Part shown: piece after piece, positions 35,955 to 44,829 of the stretch | Position numbering within the stretch: position 1 is the first letter of the stretch | Layout of the letters: each line of letters opens with the position of its first letter | Origin: an uncultured Neglectibacter sp. | GTDB lineage: Bacteria > Bacillota > Clostridia > Oscillospirales > Acutalibacteraceae | Length of the DNA stretch: 64,000 nucleotides | NCBI GenBank assembly: GCA_937958185.1 | Contig: CALFFN010000005.1 | Span: 62,001 to 126,000 of the forward strand | Direction: 5' to 3' | Notes under the pieces: model-generated | Told to the model about the DNA's origin: nothing | Databases searched by the model: none | Seen by the model: the letters and a program-made list of their open reading frames with translations, nothing else | Translations under genes and position numbers: made by a program

Positions 35955-37270
35955 TAAATGATAGGTTGTATTTTGCTTTGGTGTATCTTGTGGAAGCATT
36001 GATTGCCTGGCAGTATTTTTCCGCCATAGCCGAAAGGAGGACCAGGAAGGGAAGAACTTTTTTGATCTTTTTTATTGGATATGGAGCAGCTTCTCTGGTA
36101 TTTCAAGTGTCGGCGTCAATTGCTTGGATCAATACAAGTATTTTTACAATTGTCAACTTTTCTATCCTTTTGCTCTGCTATTCCTGTTCATGGAGGCGTG
36201 CAGTTTTTCATTCTGTTCTATTAAGCTGCATTATGACTCTGAGCGAGTTGTTGATTCTTTTCCCGTTGGGAATTATTTTTGACGATTTTACTTTATACCT
36301 GTCCAGCGATGTTGTAAGGATCATTCTGTTTATTATGAGTAAGCTGACATATCTCATTGCAGCGAAGGTATGCGCCGCAATCACAATGAGGAGACAGAAG
36401 CGTAAACCCAATACAAAAGCAGTGTACCTGTTTTTGGGCAGCTTCTTTGTTTCGTCCCTTTTATTACTTCTTTTTCTGTATTACCTCAGTGTTACAGTGG
36501 ATATGACTCCACGAGCGGCGGGGATCATGATAGTCTGTTCTATACTCTTCTTTGTCTCAAATATCTTGGTTTTTGTGGCGTACCAATATGTTCAGAACCT
36601 GAATAAGGAATATCTGTCTCTTGAGCTTATGCGGCAGAAAGGAAAATCCGATAGGGAATACTACAAATTGCTAAAAGAGCATTATGAGGACCAACGGGTG
36701 TTGATTCATGATATTCGGAATCATTTGGAAATTCTGCGACAGATCGCAGATAAGCAGCAGGATTTGGAATCCATAAAGTATATTACGGAACTTGAAGAGA
36801 TGCCCGCCCTCCGCAAAAAAATGGTGTATTGTGAAAACTCTGTTCTCAATGCGATACTCGTACATTATGCTGGCATTTGTGAGGAAAGGAACATCTTATT
36901 CTGCGCCAATATAGGAAATGGCACTACAGACTTCATGGACGGGTCAGATGTTACCGCTTTACTGGGCAATTTATTAAGCAATGCAGTAGAAGCGTCAGAA
37001 GCGTCTGAGCGCGCTGAAATCGATCTTAGTATCGAAATAAGGCAGCCCCAGAAGGTTTTCGCGCTTATATTGACAAATACTTGCGGCATATCTCCCACTG
37101 AAGGAAAAGATGGAAAATATATTACTCAAAAAACGGATAATGAGCATCATGGGATAGGGCTAAAAAGCGTTCAACGGGTGATGAAAAAGTACCATGGTTT
37201 TATACAGCAATATTACGATTCTGACGCTCATACTTTTCATACTACTCTAATGATTCCAGCTGAAAATTAA
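35951..37270 (+). CDS. agrC: AgrC-like sensor histidine kinase (GHKL type)
   Basis: 439 residues. Six or so N-terminal membrane segments (about 1-215) form the peptide-sensing part. The kinase core has the phospho-acceptor His in VLIHDIRNHLE, N-box LLGNLLSNAVEA and G-box HHGIGLKSV. It starts with GTG overlapping the agrA stop by four bases. With AgrD, AgrB and AgrA this completes a peptide quorum-sensing circuit on the mobile element. Confidence 0.9.
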   Translation: MINDRLYFALVYLVEALIAWQYFSAIAERRTRKGRTFLIFFIGYGAASLVFQVSASIAWINTSIFTIVNFSILLLCYSCSWRRAVFHSVLLSCIMTLSELLILFPLGIIFDDFTLYLSSDVVRIILFIMSKLTYLIAAKVCAAITMRRQKRKPNTKAVYLFLGSFFVSSLLLLLFLYYLSVTVDMTPRAAGIMIVCSILFFVSNILVFVAYQYVQNLNKEYLSLELMRQKGKSDREYYKLLKEHYEDQRVLIHDIRNHLEILRQIADKQQDLESIKYITELEEMPALRKKMVYCENSVLNAILVHYAGICEERNILFCANIGNGTTDFMDGSDVTALLGNLLSNAVEASEASERAEIDLSIEIRQPQKVFALILTNTCGISPTEGKDGKYITQKTDNEHHGIGLKSVQRVMKKYHGFIQQYYDSDAHTFHTTLMIPAEN

Positions 37271-37280
37271 GAAGGTGGGA

Positions 37281-37326
37281 AAAGAAGGTGATTCTCTCGA
37301 GGAACGAGACATTCGCCTTCTTTTTA
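37281..37326 (+). terminator. Terminator of the agr sensor operon
   Basis: AAAGAAGGTG (37281-37290) pairs with CGCCTTCTTT (37314-37323), with an inner TCTC/GAGA stem, followed by TTTT. Confidence 0.75.
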
Positions 37327-37408
37327 CCCAAAAACTGCTATTTTCCGTCTTTCCGTGCAACACGTCTTGTTTTTGTAGTGTAAAGGAAATAGAATCTTTA
37401 CTAAGTAC

Positions 37409-38371
37409 ATGACGTCAAAAAACATTGCGGAAGAAGCTGAAGGCTTGGACATAGAGTCACTGGTTCGAGAATATCTCACTTTTTGTGAAAAGCAGAAGAA
37501 GCTCAGTGCAGCGACAATGAAGGGGTATAGAATTGATCTATGCCAATTTCTGGAATTGCAATCAAATGGTGGCCCTATTCTCTCCAAGGAAACCTTGAAT
37601 CGGTTTTGTAGGGCGCTCAATGAAAAATATATGCCGCGTACAGTAAAGCGAAAAATGGCATCGGTTCATGCGTTTTGCAGGTGGCTGGAATTTGAGGAAG
37701 TCATAGATAGTGATCCGTTTCGTAAGGTAAATACAAAGATACAACAGATCAAACAGATCCCTCAATATCTTCCCCTGGCTTCAATGGAGCAGATCCTGAA
37801 TACAGCATATCGAAGGCAACGGGAAGCGGATAGGCGTAAACCAGCGTATAAGGTCAGTGTTCAAAACGTTGCTGTATTGGAATTGCTGTTTGCAACGGGT
37901 ATTCGGGTATCTGAGCTATGTGCTTTAAGACGGGAGAATTATCAAACTCATCCAGGCGCAATTCGGGTTTTAGGAAAAGGGAACAAGGAGAGGATTATTC
38001 CCCTTGAAAATCGGGAAGTGATCATGGCGCTGGAAAAGCACATCGCTCTCTATTCTGACTTAATCGAAAATCAGGGATATCTTTTTTATAATCAGCGAAA
38101 AATGCCGCTGTCCCAACAGTCGGTACGGAATATGGTATCAAAATATGCCCGGGAATCAGGGATACCGGGTAAGACCACCCCTCATGTAATTCGTCACACA
38201 TTTGCCACTCTTATGCTGGAACAGGAGGTCGATATCCGCTATATTCAAACTCTGCTGGGCCACAGCTCTATCCGCACAACCGAAATATACACGACCGTTA
38301 GCTGTACCAAGGAACGCCAGATTATGGCGACCAAGCACCCTAGGAATCTTTTGACTTTATTTGCAGGTTAA
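37409..38371 (+). CDS. Tyrosine recombinase (XerD-like integrase)
   Basis: 320 residues. A SAM-like core-binding domain (about 10-110) precedes the catalytic domain with Arg in ATGIRVSELCALR, Lys in GKGNKERII, HVIRHTFAT, LLGHSSIRTTEIYT and a Tyr in the last motif. It is short and lacks the extra arm-binding domain of many phage integrases, so it resembles XerC/D-type recombinases. The likely role is integration/excision of the element. It lies about 4 kb from the left junction, with agr between. Confidence 0.9.
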   Translation: MTSKNIAEEAEGLDIESLVREYLTFCEKQKKLSAATMKGYRIDLCQFLELQSNGGPILSKETLNRFCRALNEKYMPRTVKRKMASVHAFCRWLEFEEVIDSDPFRKVNTKIQQIKQIPQYLPLASMEQILNTAYRRQREADRRKPAYKVSVQNVAVLELLFATGIRVSELCALRRENYQTHPGAIRVLGKGNKERIIPLENREVIMALEKHIALYSDLIENQGYLFYNQRKMPLSQQSVRNMVSKYARESGIPGKTTPHVIRHTFATLMLEQEVDIRYIQTLLGHSSIRTTEIYTTVSCTKERQIMATKHPRNLLTLFAG

Positions 38372-38412
38372 TACAACATTATCCGTAAAAAGTCAAGAGA
38401 AAGATAAGAAAA

Positions 38413-38444
38413 AAATCACCTATTTTTGTGTAGGTGGTTTTTTT
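38413..38444 (+). terminator. Terminator after the integrase gene
   Basis: AATCACCTA/TAGGTGGTT-type stem (about 38414-38422 with 38431-38439) followed by a T-run. The remaining gap to 38622 holds AAAGGAA/TTCCTTT (38565-38571 with 38588-38594), which may be an attenuator. Confidence 0.7.
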
Positions 38445-38622
38445 ATCCGCATTTTTGGAAAAATTGCCACGAAAAAAAGCGGGTTATCAAAAAAACATGC
38501 AGGATAATGTTGTATTCTCTATCTATCTCCCCTTTCTTTGCACTGTTTGAAATGACGGAGACGGAAAGGAATTGCTTATAAAGAGCTTTCCTTTTCACTT
38601 TTTTCTGATAGAGAGGTAAGCT

Positions 38623-41424
38623 ATGGCGCAACAGGGTATCGGCATCTTATCTGTAGATGCAAAGGACATTTGGCTTAGTAAGCAGGAAAACTCCAACAAC
38701 AAGAGCGGATATGGCATCAGAAATGCAGATGGCTCCATCAAGAGACTGAAATTCAGCAGCATGCTGGACTTTAGTTTAGAATCACAGGAACTGCAAAAGG
38801 CGTTCCACCAGACATATCCAAATGGGAACTTTATTATACGGGAAAACGAAAAGGACTATACGGTAAGTGTTATCAATCTGACCTTCCATTACAGTGTGAA
38901 AAAATTCAATTCCTTTGGTGGCGGTCTTTACGTTCGGTATGACATTCCCTCAGAGGAGGTGACCCTGCAGGATGGCGTATACCTGAAAGACGGGGAGCTT
39001 TGTGCTGTCAAGGTGAACGAGCCGGTAAAAATCCCTCTGGAAGAAAGCGCTTTGACCTCCTGTTTCAGATACGATGCCGATACATCTACATATCAGGCAA
39101 ATCCCTATATGCCTACGATAGTAACGGTGGCACAGCTTCGGCGGGAACTCTACGAAAATGGATTTCAGTGTGACGGAAGGCGCTATGTCAGATACAAGAG
39201 AAGCGCTGGAAGCAGCCGGGTGGGGAAATGCCTGTTCGTGGACGAAAGGCTGTACCCTGCCCTGCACGAGTGGGAAAAAAGCGGTCTTCGCATTGAGGAA
39301 AACCAGGAGATAGATCTTGCCGCGCTGGAGTCCTACATTTCTCTGCCCTTGAGCAGCATGATAGGCACGCTGGAGATCATGCCGGAAAATATCCTTGTGA
39401 TTGACGATGAGCATAGCCAATTTCGCGATAACGCAGTTGCGGTGACACTTGAAAACGGGCACCTTACCGCAGAAGAAAAAGAGATTCCCATCGACAACAA
39501 TATCTTTGACGGTCAATCACTTATTGACCCATCTCTCATGGGAGCGTATCGCCGGCAGGGTTTTGTTTTGCTTCGTAACCGTATGTTTAAGTCTGCCTGC
39601 TTTAACTGCAATATCCAAAAATGGTTCCGGGATAACGGAATTACTGATGTTTCACAGCTTCATGGTCGGACTAGGGCGAAGTGGATTTCCCAGATCCTGC
39701 TGATTACTACCCCCAGCAGCATAAAATATTTGAAGTTCGGTAGCCTAGAGGATTGGCTGGATACCCTGGAGCCCGCTTTCGGCGTGGTCAAGTACGATAA
39801 GCCCACCCATTTTTTTGATGGGCGCCTGGTACAGCTGCATTATCAGCTGCTAAATACACTTCACCTGAAGCAAGAAGAGATTGATACCGTAATGCGGCCT
39901 TCCTTAGAATACCTGAAAAAACTGAAAACCGATCCGGCGGTATTTCGATGCCATGTGGGTATGAACAGGGGAATTGAATGGGAGGATACCCCGATTCTGA
40001 CGAAAAATGGTATCGTGTACAAGCTTCTGGGAATCAACGAAGCGTTTACAAATACAAAGCTGTATCACGACTTTAGAACGGAGGCGCTAAAGGCGTATAC
40101 AAGGAATTTGCGATGCGGTCATATTCTGGTCAATGGCAATTATTCCACGCTTTGCGGAAATCCCATAGAAATGCTGCAAAGCGCGATTGGCACCTTCGAC
40201 GGAGAATCTAAACTTGGGAAAGGAACCGTTTATTCCAAGCGATTTGCGCCGGGGCAGGAGATCCTTGGCTGCCGTTCTCCGCATATTACCATGGGAAATC
40301 TCTGGATCGCTACAAACCTTCCCAACTTAGAGATCGACCGATATTTGAATCTGACCGACACCATCGTCTGCGTCAACAGTATCGGGGAAAACCTGTTGTC
40401 ACGTCTTTCCGGATGCGACTTTGATTCCGATTCCGTTTTACTCACCGATGAGCCCATTCTTTTGCAAGCTGCGAAAAAGAACTACGGAAGCTTTGCCGTT
40501 CCCACAAGCTGTGTGCCAGCAAAGAAAATAACCCGCCGGTATAATCCGGCAGAAAAAGCTGAGTTGGACACTCGCACCAGTGTTAATCGAATCGGGGAAA
40601 TCGTAAACCTGTCCCAGGAGCTGAATTCGCTTTTTTGGGACAGAGTGAATTCCGGGATTCCTATCAGCGATCTTCGCCCCCTATATTATGACATTTCCAT
40701 TCTGGATGTTTTGTCGAATATTGAAATCGACAAGGCAAAACGAGAATATGCGATAGACAGCGGGGCGGAACTAAAAAGGATTAAAATGAAATATCGGGAA
40801 AGTGATGGAAAGGGTCGTGAGATAAAGCCTAATTTCTTTGGGTTCTTGGCAAAAAGCAAGGGCTATTATGACAACAAACGTAAGAAATACGCATTCCGGA
40901 AAACATCGATGGATTATTTGCAGCACACCTTGAACCGTTATCGCAGTCCCATTCTAAAAGAAGATTTGCTCCCCTTTTCCAGTACCCTGAAGTCGGCAAA
41001 CCCTGACTGTACGAAAGTGAACTACCGGCAGGTCAACCGTGTGCTGGCAGCGGTAAAAGAGAATAAGAAAGAGATCCAGGCAGTATGGAGTCTGGACGAT
41101 GCGGAAATGGATCGTGAAAAGAAATATTTCATCACCCAAGAGCTTCAGAAAACCATGGTTTGCCGGATAGCCGAACTCAGAATGAACCCCTCCACCATGT
41201 ACCGCCTGCTGAAGGCCATGGAGGAAGAAGAAAACCGGGATATTTCCCGCAACCTGTTTTATACCTTGTTCGGTACAGCGAATGCTTCTTTTTACGAACT
41301 GATTCAGAAATCGGTACAGCCGGTCTCGCTGCTGGAGCCATTTTCCGAAGGACAGATCGAACTCTTCGGAATTCGGTTTCGGCAAAAAAAATTAGGGACC
41401 AAAAACAGAAAAATTTTATCTTGA
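38623..41424 (+). CDS. Putative two-barrel RNA polymerase of the RdRP/YonO-like family
   Basis: 933 residues, cytoplasmic. The key region is GCRSPHITMGNLWIATN (about 545-561), then TIVCVNSIGENLLSRLSGCD and CDFDSDSVLLTDE, with acidic residues Asp599, Asp601, Asp603. The order matches eukaryotic RNA-dependent RNA polymerases and the phage YonO group: RNPxxHPGD, a hydrophobic strand, then SGxDxDGD carrying the catalytic metal-binding Asp triad. Here the Gly of DxDGD is Ser. Lys/Arg-rich parts follow (NFFGFLAKSKGYYDNKRKK). The role may be transcription of element genes. AGAGAGGTAAGCT precedes the ATG. Family assignment is by motif reading only. Confidence 0.65.
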   Translation: MAQQGIGILSVDAKDIWLSKQENSNNKSGYGIRNADGSIKRLKFSSMLDFSLESQELQKAFHQTYPNGNFIIRENEKDYTVSVINLTFHYSVKKFNSFGGGLYVRYDIPSEEVTLQDGVYLKDGELCAVKVNEPVKIPLEESALTSCFRYDADTSTYQANPYMPTIVTVAQLRRELYENGFQCDGRRYVRYKRSAGSSRVGKCLFVDERLYPALHEWEKSGLRIEENQEIDLAALESYISLPLSSMIGTLEIMPENILVIDDEHSQFRDNAVAVTLENGHLTAEEKEIPIDNNIFDGQSLIDPSLMGAYRRQGFVLLRNRMFKSACFNCNIQKWFRDNGITDVSQLHGRTRAKWISQILLITTPSSIKYLKFGSLEDWLDTLEPAFGVVKYDKPTHFFDGRLVQLHYQLLNTLHLKQEEIDTVMRPSLEYLKKLKTDPAVFRCHVGMNRGIEWEDTPILTKNGIVYKLLGINEAFTNTKLYHDFRTEALKAYTRNLRCGHILVNGNYSTLCGNPIEMLQSAIGTFDGESKLGKGTVYSKRFAPGQEILGCRSPHITMGNLWIATNLPNLEIDRYLNLTDTIVCVNSIGENLLSRLSGCDFDSDSVLLTDEPILLQAAKKNYGSFAVPTSCVPAKKITRRYNPAEKAELDTRTSVNRIGEIVNLSQELNSLFWDRVNSGIPISDLRPLYYDISILDVLSNIEIDKAKREYAIDSGAELKRIKMKYRESDGKGREIKPNFFGFLAKSKGYYDNKRKKYAFRKTSMDYLQHTLNRYRSPILKEDLLPFSSTLKSANPDCTKVNYRQVNRVLAAVKENKKEIQAVWSLDDAEMDREKKYFITQELQKTMVCRIAELRMNPSTMYRLLKAMEEEENRDISRNLFYTLFGTANASFYELIQKSVQPVSLLEPFSEGQIELFGIRFRQKKLGTKNRKILS

Positions 41425-41445
41425 CAGCCAAAAAGGCTAGGAATT

Positions 41446-41742
41446 ATGCGGATTTCTGCCATTGGAAAGTTTGGTGATATAGGAGGGAAAAAGAAAAGCC
41501 GCCCCATGGCGGTCTGGAAGGCGAGGAAGGACAGAATGATCCCAGTGACAAAGGAACAAGCTGCTTACCTGCGCCAAAGGCTTCCCGGTGTGCGTATCAC
41601 TACGCTGTGCCGGAAGAAGAGCAAGGGCAGAAGGAAACGCAGGCTTGCCGAGGAATATTTGGTTGTTCAAAAGACTCTGAGAGCTTTTGAGCAATCAAAA
41701 AAGATGGAAGGAGGTGAAGAGTCGTGGAACCAAATGAGTTGA
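41446..41742 (+). CDS. Small basic phage-type protein
   Basis: 98 residues from the ATG at 41446, or 68 from the ATG at 41536, which has AAGGAC just upstream and starts the best-organised part (MIPVTKEQAAYLRQRLPG). Rich in Arg/Lys (KKSKGRRKRRLAEE) with a predicted C-terminal helix. Its 3' end overlaps the next gene by 19 bases. Such small basic proteins are common between phage structural genes; function unknown. Confidence 0.55.
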   Translation: MRISAIGKFGDIGGKKKSRPMAVWKARKDRMIPVTKEQAAYLRQRLPGVRITTLCRKKSKGRRKRRLAEEYLVVQKTLRAFEQSKKMEGGEESWNQMS

Positions 41743-42158
41743 CATCGTTTAAGGAGTCGTTTATACAGTGTTTTTGCGAGTCTCCAAAAATCAGAACGCT
41801 TTTGGGAGCAGAGAGCGACAGTGTGGATCTGAAATACAGACGGATATTTCCGTTTCTGTACGATGCCGCCGCAGCTCAGGAAACAGGAGCTTTTCTGTGT
41901 ATCGACACTGCGGTGCGCAGCACAGAGGTGAAAACCTATAAAAGACTTGAGGTGATCGTTTGGTGTTATGCCCGGCAGCAAGATTTGAAGGCAGATGAGG
42001 GCAGCCGCTGTGATTTACTTGCTCAGGAAGCCTATCAGATCGTAAACGGGCACACCTTCCATGCCAGACCCTTGAAGCTTGCTTCCATGATCCCCTTCCG
42101 TCCCGCTCCGGGGTATCGTGGGAAGCGCATGATCTTTGAAGCAACAGTAATGGACTGA
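41724..42158 (+). CDS. Phage structural-region protein (unknown)
   Basis: 144 residues starting at GTG 41724 after GGAAGGAGGTG. Mixed alpha/beta with motifs VKTYKRLEVIVWCYA and PGYRGKRMIFEATV. Its place just before the tail-tube gene region fits a tail terminator or head-tail joining protein, but no signature proves this. Confidence 0.5.
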   Translation: MEPNELTSFKESFIQCFCESPKIRTLLGAESDSVDLKYRRIFPFLYDAAAAQETGAFLCIDTAVRSTEVKTYKRLEVIVWCYARQQDLKADEGSRCDLLAQEAYQIVNGHTFHARPLKLASMIPFRPAPGYRGKRMIFEATVMD

Positions 42159-42164
42159 CAGGCG

Positions 42165-42890
42165 ATGCAAAACACAAATCTTTTATTGGCGTCAGACCTT
42201 CCCATTACCGAAACGCTTTCCCTGCGCATTCCCACGGTTGGAGAGATCCTTGACTTCGGCGAAGACGATTATTTTGGCATGGCACAGGCTTTTTCCAGCG
42301 TTCCCTATGACGCTCAGCTTTGGCTGGACGATATGGGCATTGACTATCAGGAGATCAGCGAGTTTGAGCTGTTCTTTCTGACCCTGTGCGGATACCGCAA
42401 TAAGGACCTCTCCCTCCTGTTTGGTCCGGCGGATCTGTCCCACATGGAGTTCGGACAAAAAGCCGATGGGGACAAAATCCTTTTTGACTCCACACAACAG
42501 CTTGTTATCGACGAACTGCTGCAAAGGGAGATTGCCGATGGCATTCGGTTGATCCACGGCTGGAAGCGAACGGAAAAGACAGCCGGAAATCAGGAAAGCA
42601 AAAAGTATATGCTGGAAAAGCTTCGGAAACAGCGGAAACGCTCCCGCAATAAGCCGAAAACAAAGTATTTGGAGGATCTGGTAGTGGCTATGGTAAACCA
42701 TCATGACTTCAAATACGACTATACCGGCGTGCGGGAGCTGAATATCTACTGCTTTCACAGAAGCGTCAATCAGCTCTTGCATGGTCGGAATGCCGATGCG
42801 CTGTTACAGGCCGTTTATAACGGTAAAATTGATTCCTCCAAACTCGATGAAATGGCCCTGTCATTCATCAGACCGGCGAGTGATCGCTGA
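42165..42890 (+). CDS. Phage structural-region protein (unknown)
   Basis: 241 residues. Marks seen are LRIPTVGEILDFGEDDYFGMA, a basic stretch LRKQRKRSRNKPKTKYLEDL and YDYTGVRELNIYCFHRSVNQL. It starts six bases after the previous stop. No recognised domain. It lies immediately before the putative tail tube, so it is presumably part of tail assembly. Confidence 0.55.
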   Translation: MQNTNLLLASDLPITETLSLRIPTVGEILDFGEDDYFGMAQAFSSVPYDAQLWLDDMGIDYQEISEFELFFLTLCGYRNKDLSLLFGPADLSHMEFGQKADGDKILFDSTQQLVIDELLQREIADGIRLIHGWKRTEKTAGNQESKKYMLEKLRKQRKRSRNKPKTKYLEDLVVAMVNHHDFKYDYTGVRELNIYCFHRSVNQLLHGRNADALLQAVYNGKIDSSKLDEMALSFIRPASDR

Positions 42891-42916
42891 AAAGAAAAAA
42901 GAAAGGATGTATCGCA

Positions 42917-43708
42917 ATGAACATCAACGAACTGTCTATCACAAGCCTCGACACCATTACTGCCTTTGGCATCAATGGCGGCGAGCAGAAGTTTGTTCTG
43001 GATGAGCTCCAGAACGCCACGATCTCCAATACTCAGGAGACCACTCCCCTGACCGGCAAGGGCGGCCGTACTCTCAGCAACCTGAAGAAGAATAAGGCTG
43101 TCAAGGTTTCCGGCGCCAACGGCATGGTGTCTCTGGCACTGATGGCCGCCAATACCGGCACCGAGGGTGCAACCAAGGAAACCACCGTGAAGATCGCCGA
43201 CTATCTGGCTGTTTCCGGCACGGAGGCCACCACCCGCTATGCTGCTGTGGGCACCGCCGGCAATGAGATCGGCACTGTTTTCGTCAAGAACCCCAACGGC
43301 ACCCAGAAGAAGAAGCTGACCCAGGCCGCAACGGCGGCGGCAGGCAAGTTTGCCTATGATCCCACCACGAAGAAGATCACCTTCGCCGAGGGCGACATTG
43401 CCGAGGGCGATGAGATCGTATGCTGGTACGACCGCAAGGTGACCGGCGATGTGGTCTCCAACGTGTCCGATCAGTACAGCGAGAAGCTGGAATTGTATGT
43501 GGACGCTACCGCCGAGGACAAGTGCCACAACGAGTACCACGTGCAGTTCTATCTGCCCTATGTGGATTTCTCCGGCAATTTCGACCTGACCATGGGCACC
43601 GAGCAGACCGTCCACAATTTCGAGGGCACCAGCCTGGCTTCCGCCTGCGGCCGCGGCGGCACCAAGTTCTGGGATATGATCGTTTTCGGTGACGAGGAAA
43701 CCGCCTGA
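42917..43708 (+). CDS. Putative major tail tube protein
   Basis: 263 residues, GC-rich with strongly biased codons, as expected for a highly made structural protein. No Cys-rich or catalytic motif; beta-rich sequence with ATISNTQETTPLTGKGGRTLS, a central Gly/Thr/Ala region and YHVQFYLPYVDFSGNFDLTM near the end. The position (before the assembly chaperone and tape measure) and size fit the tail tube. GAAAGGAT precedes the ATG. Confidence 0.6.
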   Translation: MNINELSITSLDTITAFGINGGEQKFVLDELQNATISNTQETTPLTGKGGRTLSNLKKNKAVKVSGANGMVSLALMAANTGTEGATKETTVKIADYLAVSGTEATTRYAAVGTAGNEIGTVFVKNPNGTQKKKLTQAATAAAGKFAYDPTTKKITFAEGDIAEGDEIVCWYDRKVTGDVVSNVSDQYSEKLELYVDATAEDKCHNEYHVQFYLPYVDFSGNFDLTMGTEQTVHNFEGTSLASACGRGGTKFWDMIVFGDEETA

Positions 43709-43905
43709 TGGCAGAAAGCCGTCAGGTGCCCTGCAAGGTGTGTGGGAAGCTCTTCACGCCCTGCAATAAGACCAGCCGGGAGCTTGGTATGTTCAACTGG
43801 AGAGAGGTAGCCTGTTCGCCCCAGTGCGGCATGGAATATCTCGAACAGGTGACTGCGGCGCGTTCCCAAAAAGACGGCGGCTCCGGGCAGGAAAAAGCAG
43901 AATAG
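43708..43905 (+). CDS. Small zinc-ribbon-like protein
   Basis: 65 residues with two Cys pairs (CKVCGKLFTPC and ACSPQCG), a probable zinc knuckle. The ATG shares one base with the preceding stop (TGATG), so it is co-translated with the tail-tube gene. Function unknown. Confidence 0.65.
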   Translation: MAESRQVPCKVCGKLFTPCNKTSRELGMFNWREVACSPQCGMEYLEQVTAARSQKDGGSGQEKAE

Positions 43906-43918
43906 CATAAACGAATGG

Positions 43919-43945
43919 GGGCGGCGGAATGCCCCGCCGCCCTTA
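43919..43945 (+). terminator. GC-rich hairpin inside the tail operon
   Basis: A perfect nine-base-pair stem GGGCGGCGG/CCGCCGCCC (43919-43927 with 43934-43942) followed only by TTATT. Likely partial termination or an mRNA processing/stability element downstream of the tail-tube gene. Confidence 0.45.
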
Positions 43946-43974
43946 TTCCCTGCTTTCAGAAAGGATAATGCAAT

Positions 43975-44439
43975 ATGCAAAAAACAGACACACAAAAGGC
44001 GGTCAGTACGCTTACCTATGCTTCCGGTGGGCAGAAGAAAACCATTTCAGTCAGGAAGCGTCTTGATTTTGCGGAGTTCGGCGCAGCAGCGGAGGTAGCT
44101 GTAAACGCACTGTATACGGGAGGAATGTACAAACCTTATCTGAAGCAGTACGCGCTGGCGGCTACGGTAGTACAGTTTTATACGGACTACAACGGTTCGC
44201 TGGAGCCGGACAAATTCATGCAGCTGGTAGAGCAGGAGGACTTCTACCCCCAGCTTCGCAAGCTGATCGACGAATCCCAGTATTTCCAGTTGGAGGATAC
44301 GGTGGAGGAAATGGTAGACTACCGCAATTCTGCCGCTCCGCTGGCGGAATTTGTCCGGGAGATCTTGGGAAATGCGGTAACGGACGCCGTTTCCTCAATG
44401 CAGAAGGAAAAGAAAACGGAAAGCGAACCACAAAAATGA
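43975..44439 (+). CDS. Putative tail assembly chaperone
   Basis: 154 residues, mostly helical, with RKRLDFAEFGAAAEVAVNAL and an acidic middle. Position between tail tube and tape measure, size and helix content fit a siphovirus tail assembly chaperone. I did not find a clear slippery site or second overlapping frame. GAAAGGAT lies upstream of the ATG. Confidence 0.5.
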   Translation: MQKTDTQKAVSTLTYASGGQKKTISVRKRLDFAEFGAAAEVAVNALYTGGMYKPYLKQYALAATVVQFYTDYNGSLEPDKFMQLVEQEDFYPQLRKLIDESQYFQLEDTVEEMVDYRNSAAPLAEFVREILGNAVTDAVSSMQKEKKTESEPQK

Positions 44440-44472
44440 ACACCATGAAACGTCACGAGAGAGGTGATTCTA

Positions 44473-44829
44473 TTGAGTGACAGCAAACAAATGCCGGTAA
44501 CGGCAGCGTTGGACGAAGCGGCTTCCCGGCAGCAGCTGGAAAGCCAGCTTAGCAGGCTTTCTCAGGAGATCGGCGCAAAATCAAAAATCACAATAGGCTT
44601 CAAGCTGAATGACGGGGATATCGCCTCGGAGAGCCAGCGGCTTTCCAAGGCCCTGCAAGCCAGTGTGGAAAAAACCAGCCTGAAGGTTTCCGATATACAG
44701 GTAGACAAAAAGGCGACTGACGGTTTCTCGAAAATCATCAAAGGCATTGGAGAGCAGGCGTCTTCCAGCCTGAAAAAGAGCATCGGTGACGCGGGTAGAC
44801 GATATATGCCCGCCGCATTCCAGTGGTAA
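44473..44829 (+). CDS. Tape measure protein, N-terminal fragment of a split gene
   Basis: 118 residues starting at TTG 44473 with GAGAGGTGA seven bases upstream. The sequence is typical of the first 100 residues of tape measure proteins: helical, with SRQQLESQLSRLSQEIGAK, then SLKVSDIQVDKKATDGFSK. The frame ends abruptly at 44829, and the long helical continuation resumes only at about 45640 in another frame. The insert at 44830-45640 appears to have split the gene. Whether it is removed from RNA is unknown. Confidence 0.65.
   Translation: MSDSKQMPVTAALDEAASRQQLESQLSRLSQEIGAKSKITIGFKLNDGDIASESQRLSKALQASVEKTSLKVSDIQVDKKATDGFSKIIKGIGEQASSSLKKSIGDAGRRYMPAAFQW

Noticed and set aside
33390..37400. 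Insertion of the element in a tRNA gene
   Set aside because: No tRNA-like cloverleaf near the left junction; the broken gene is protein-coding.
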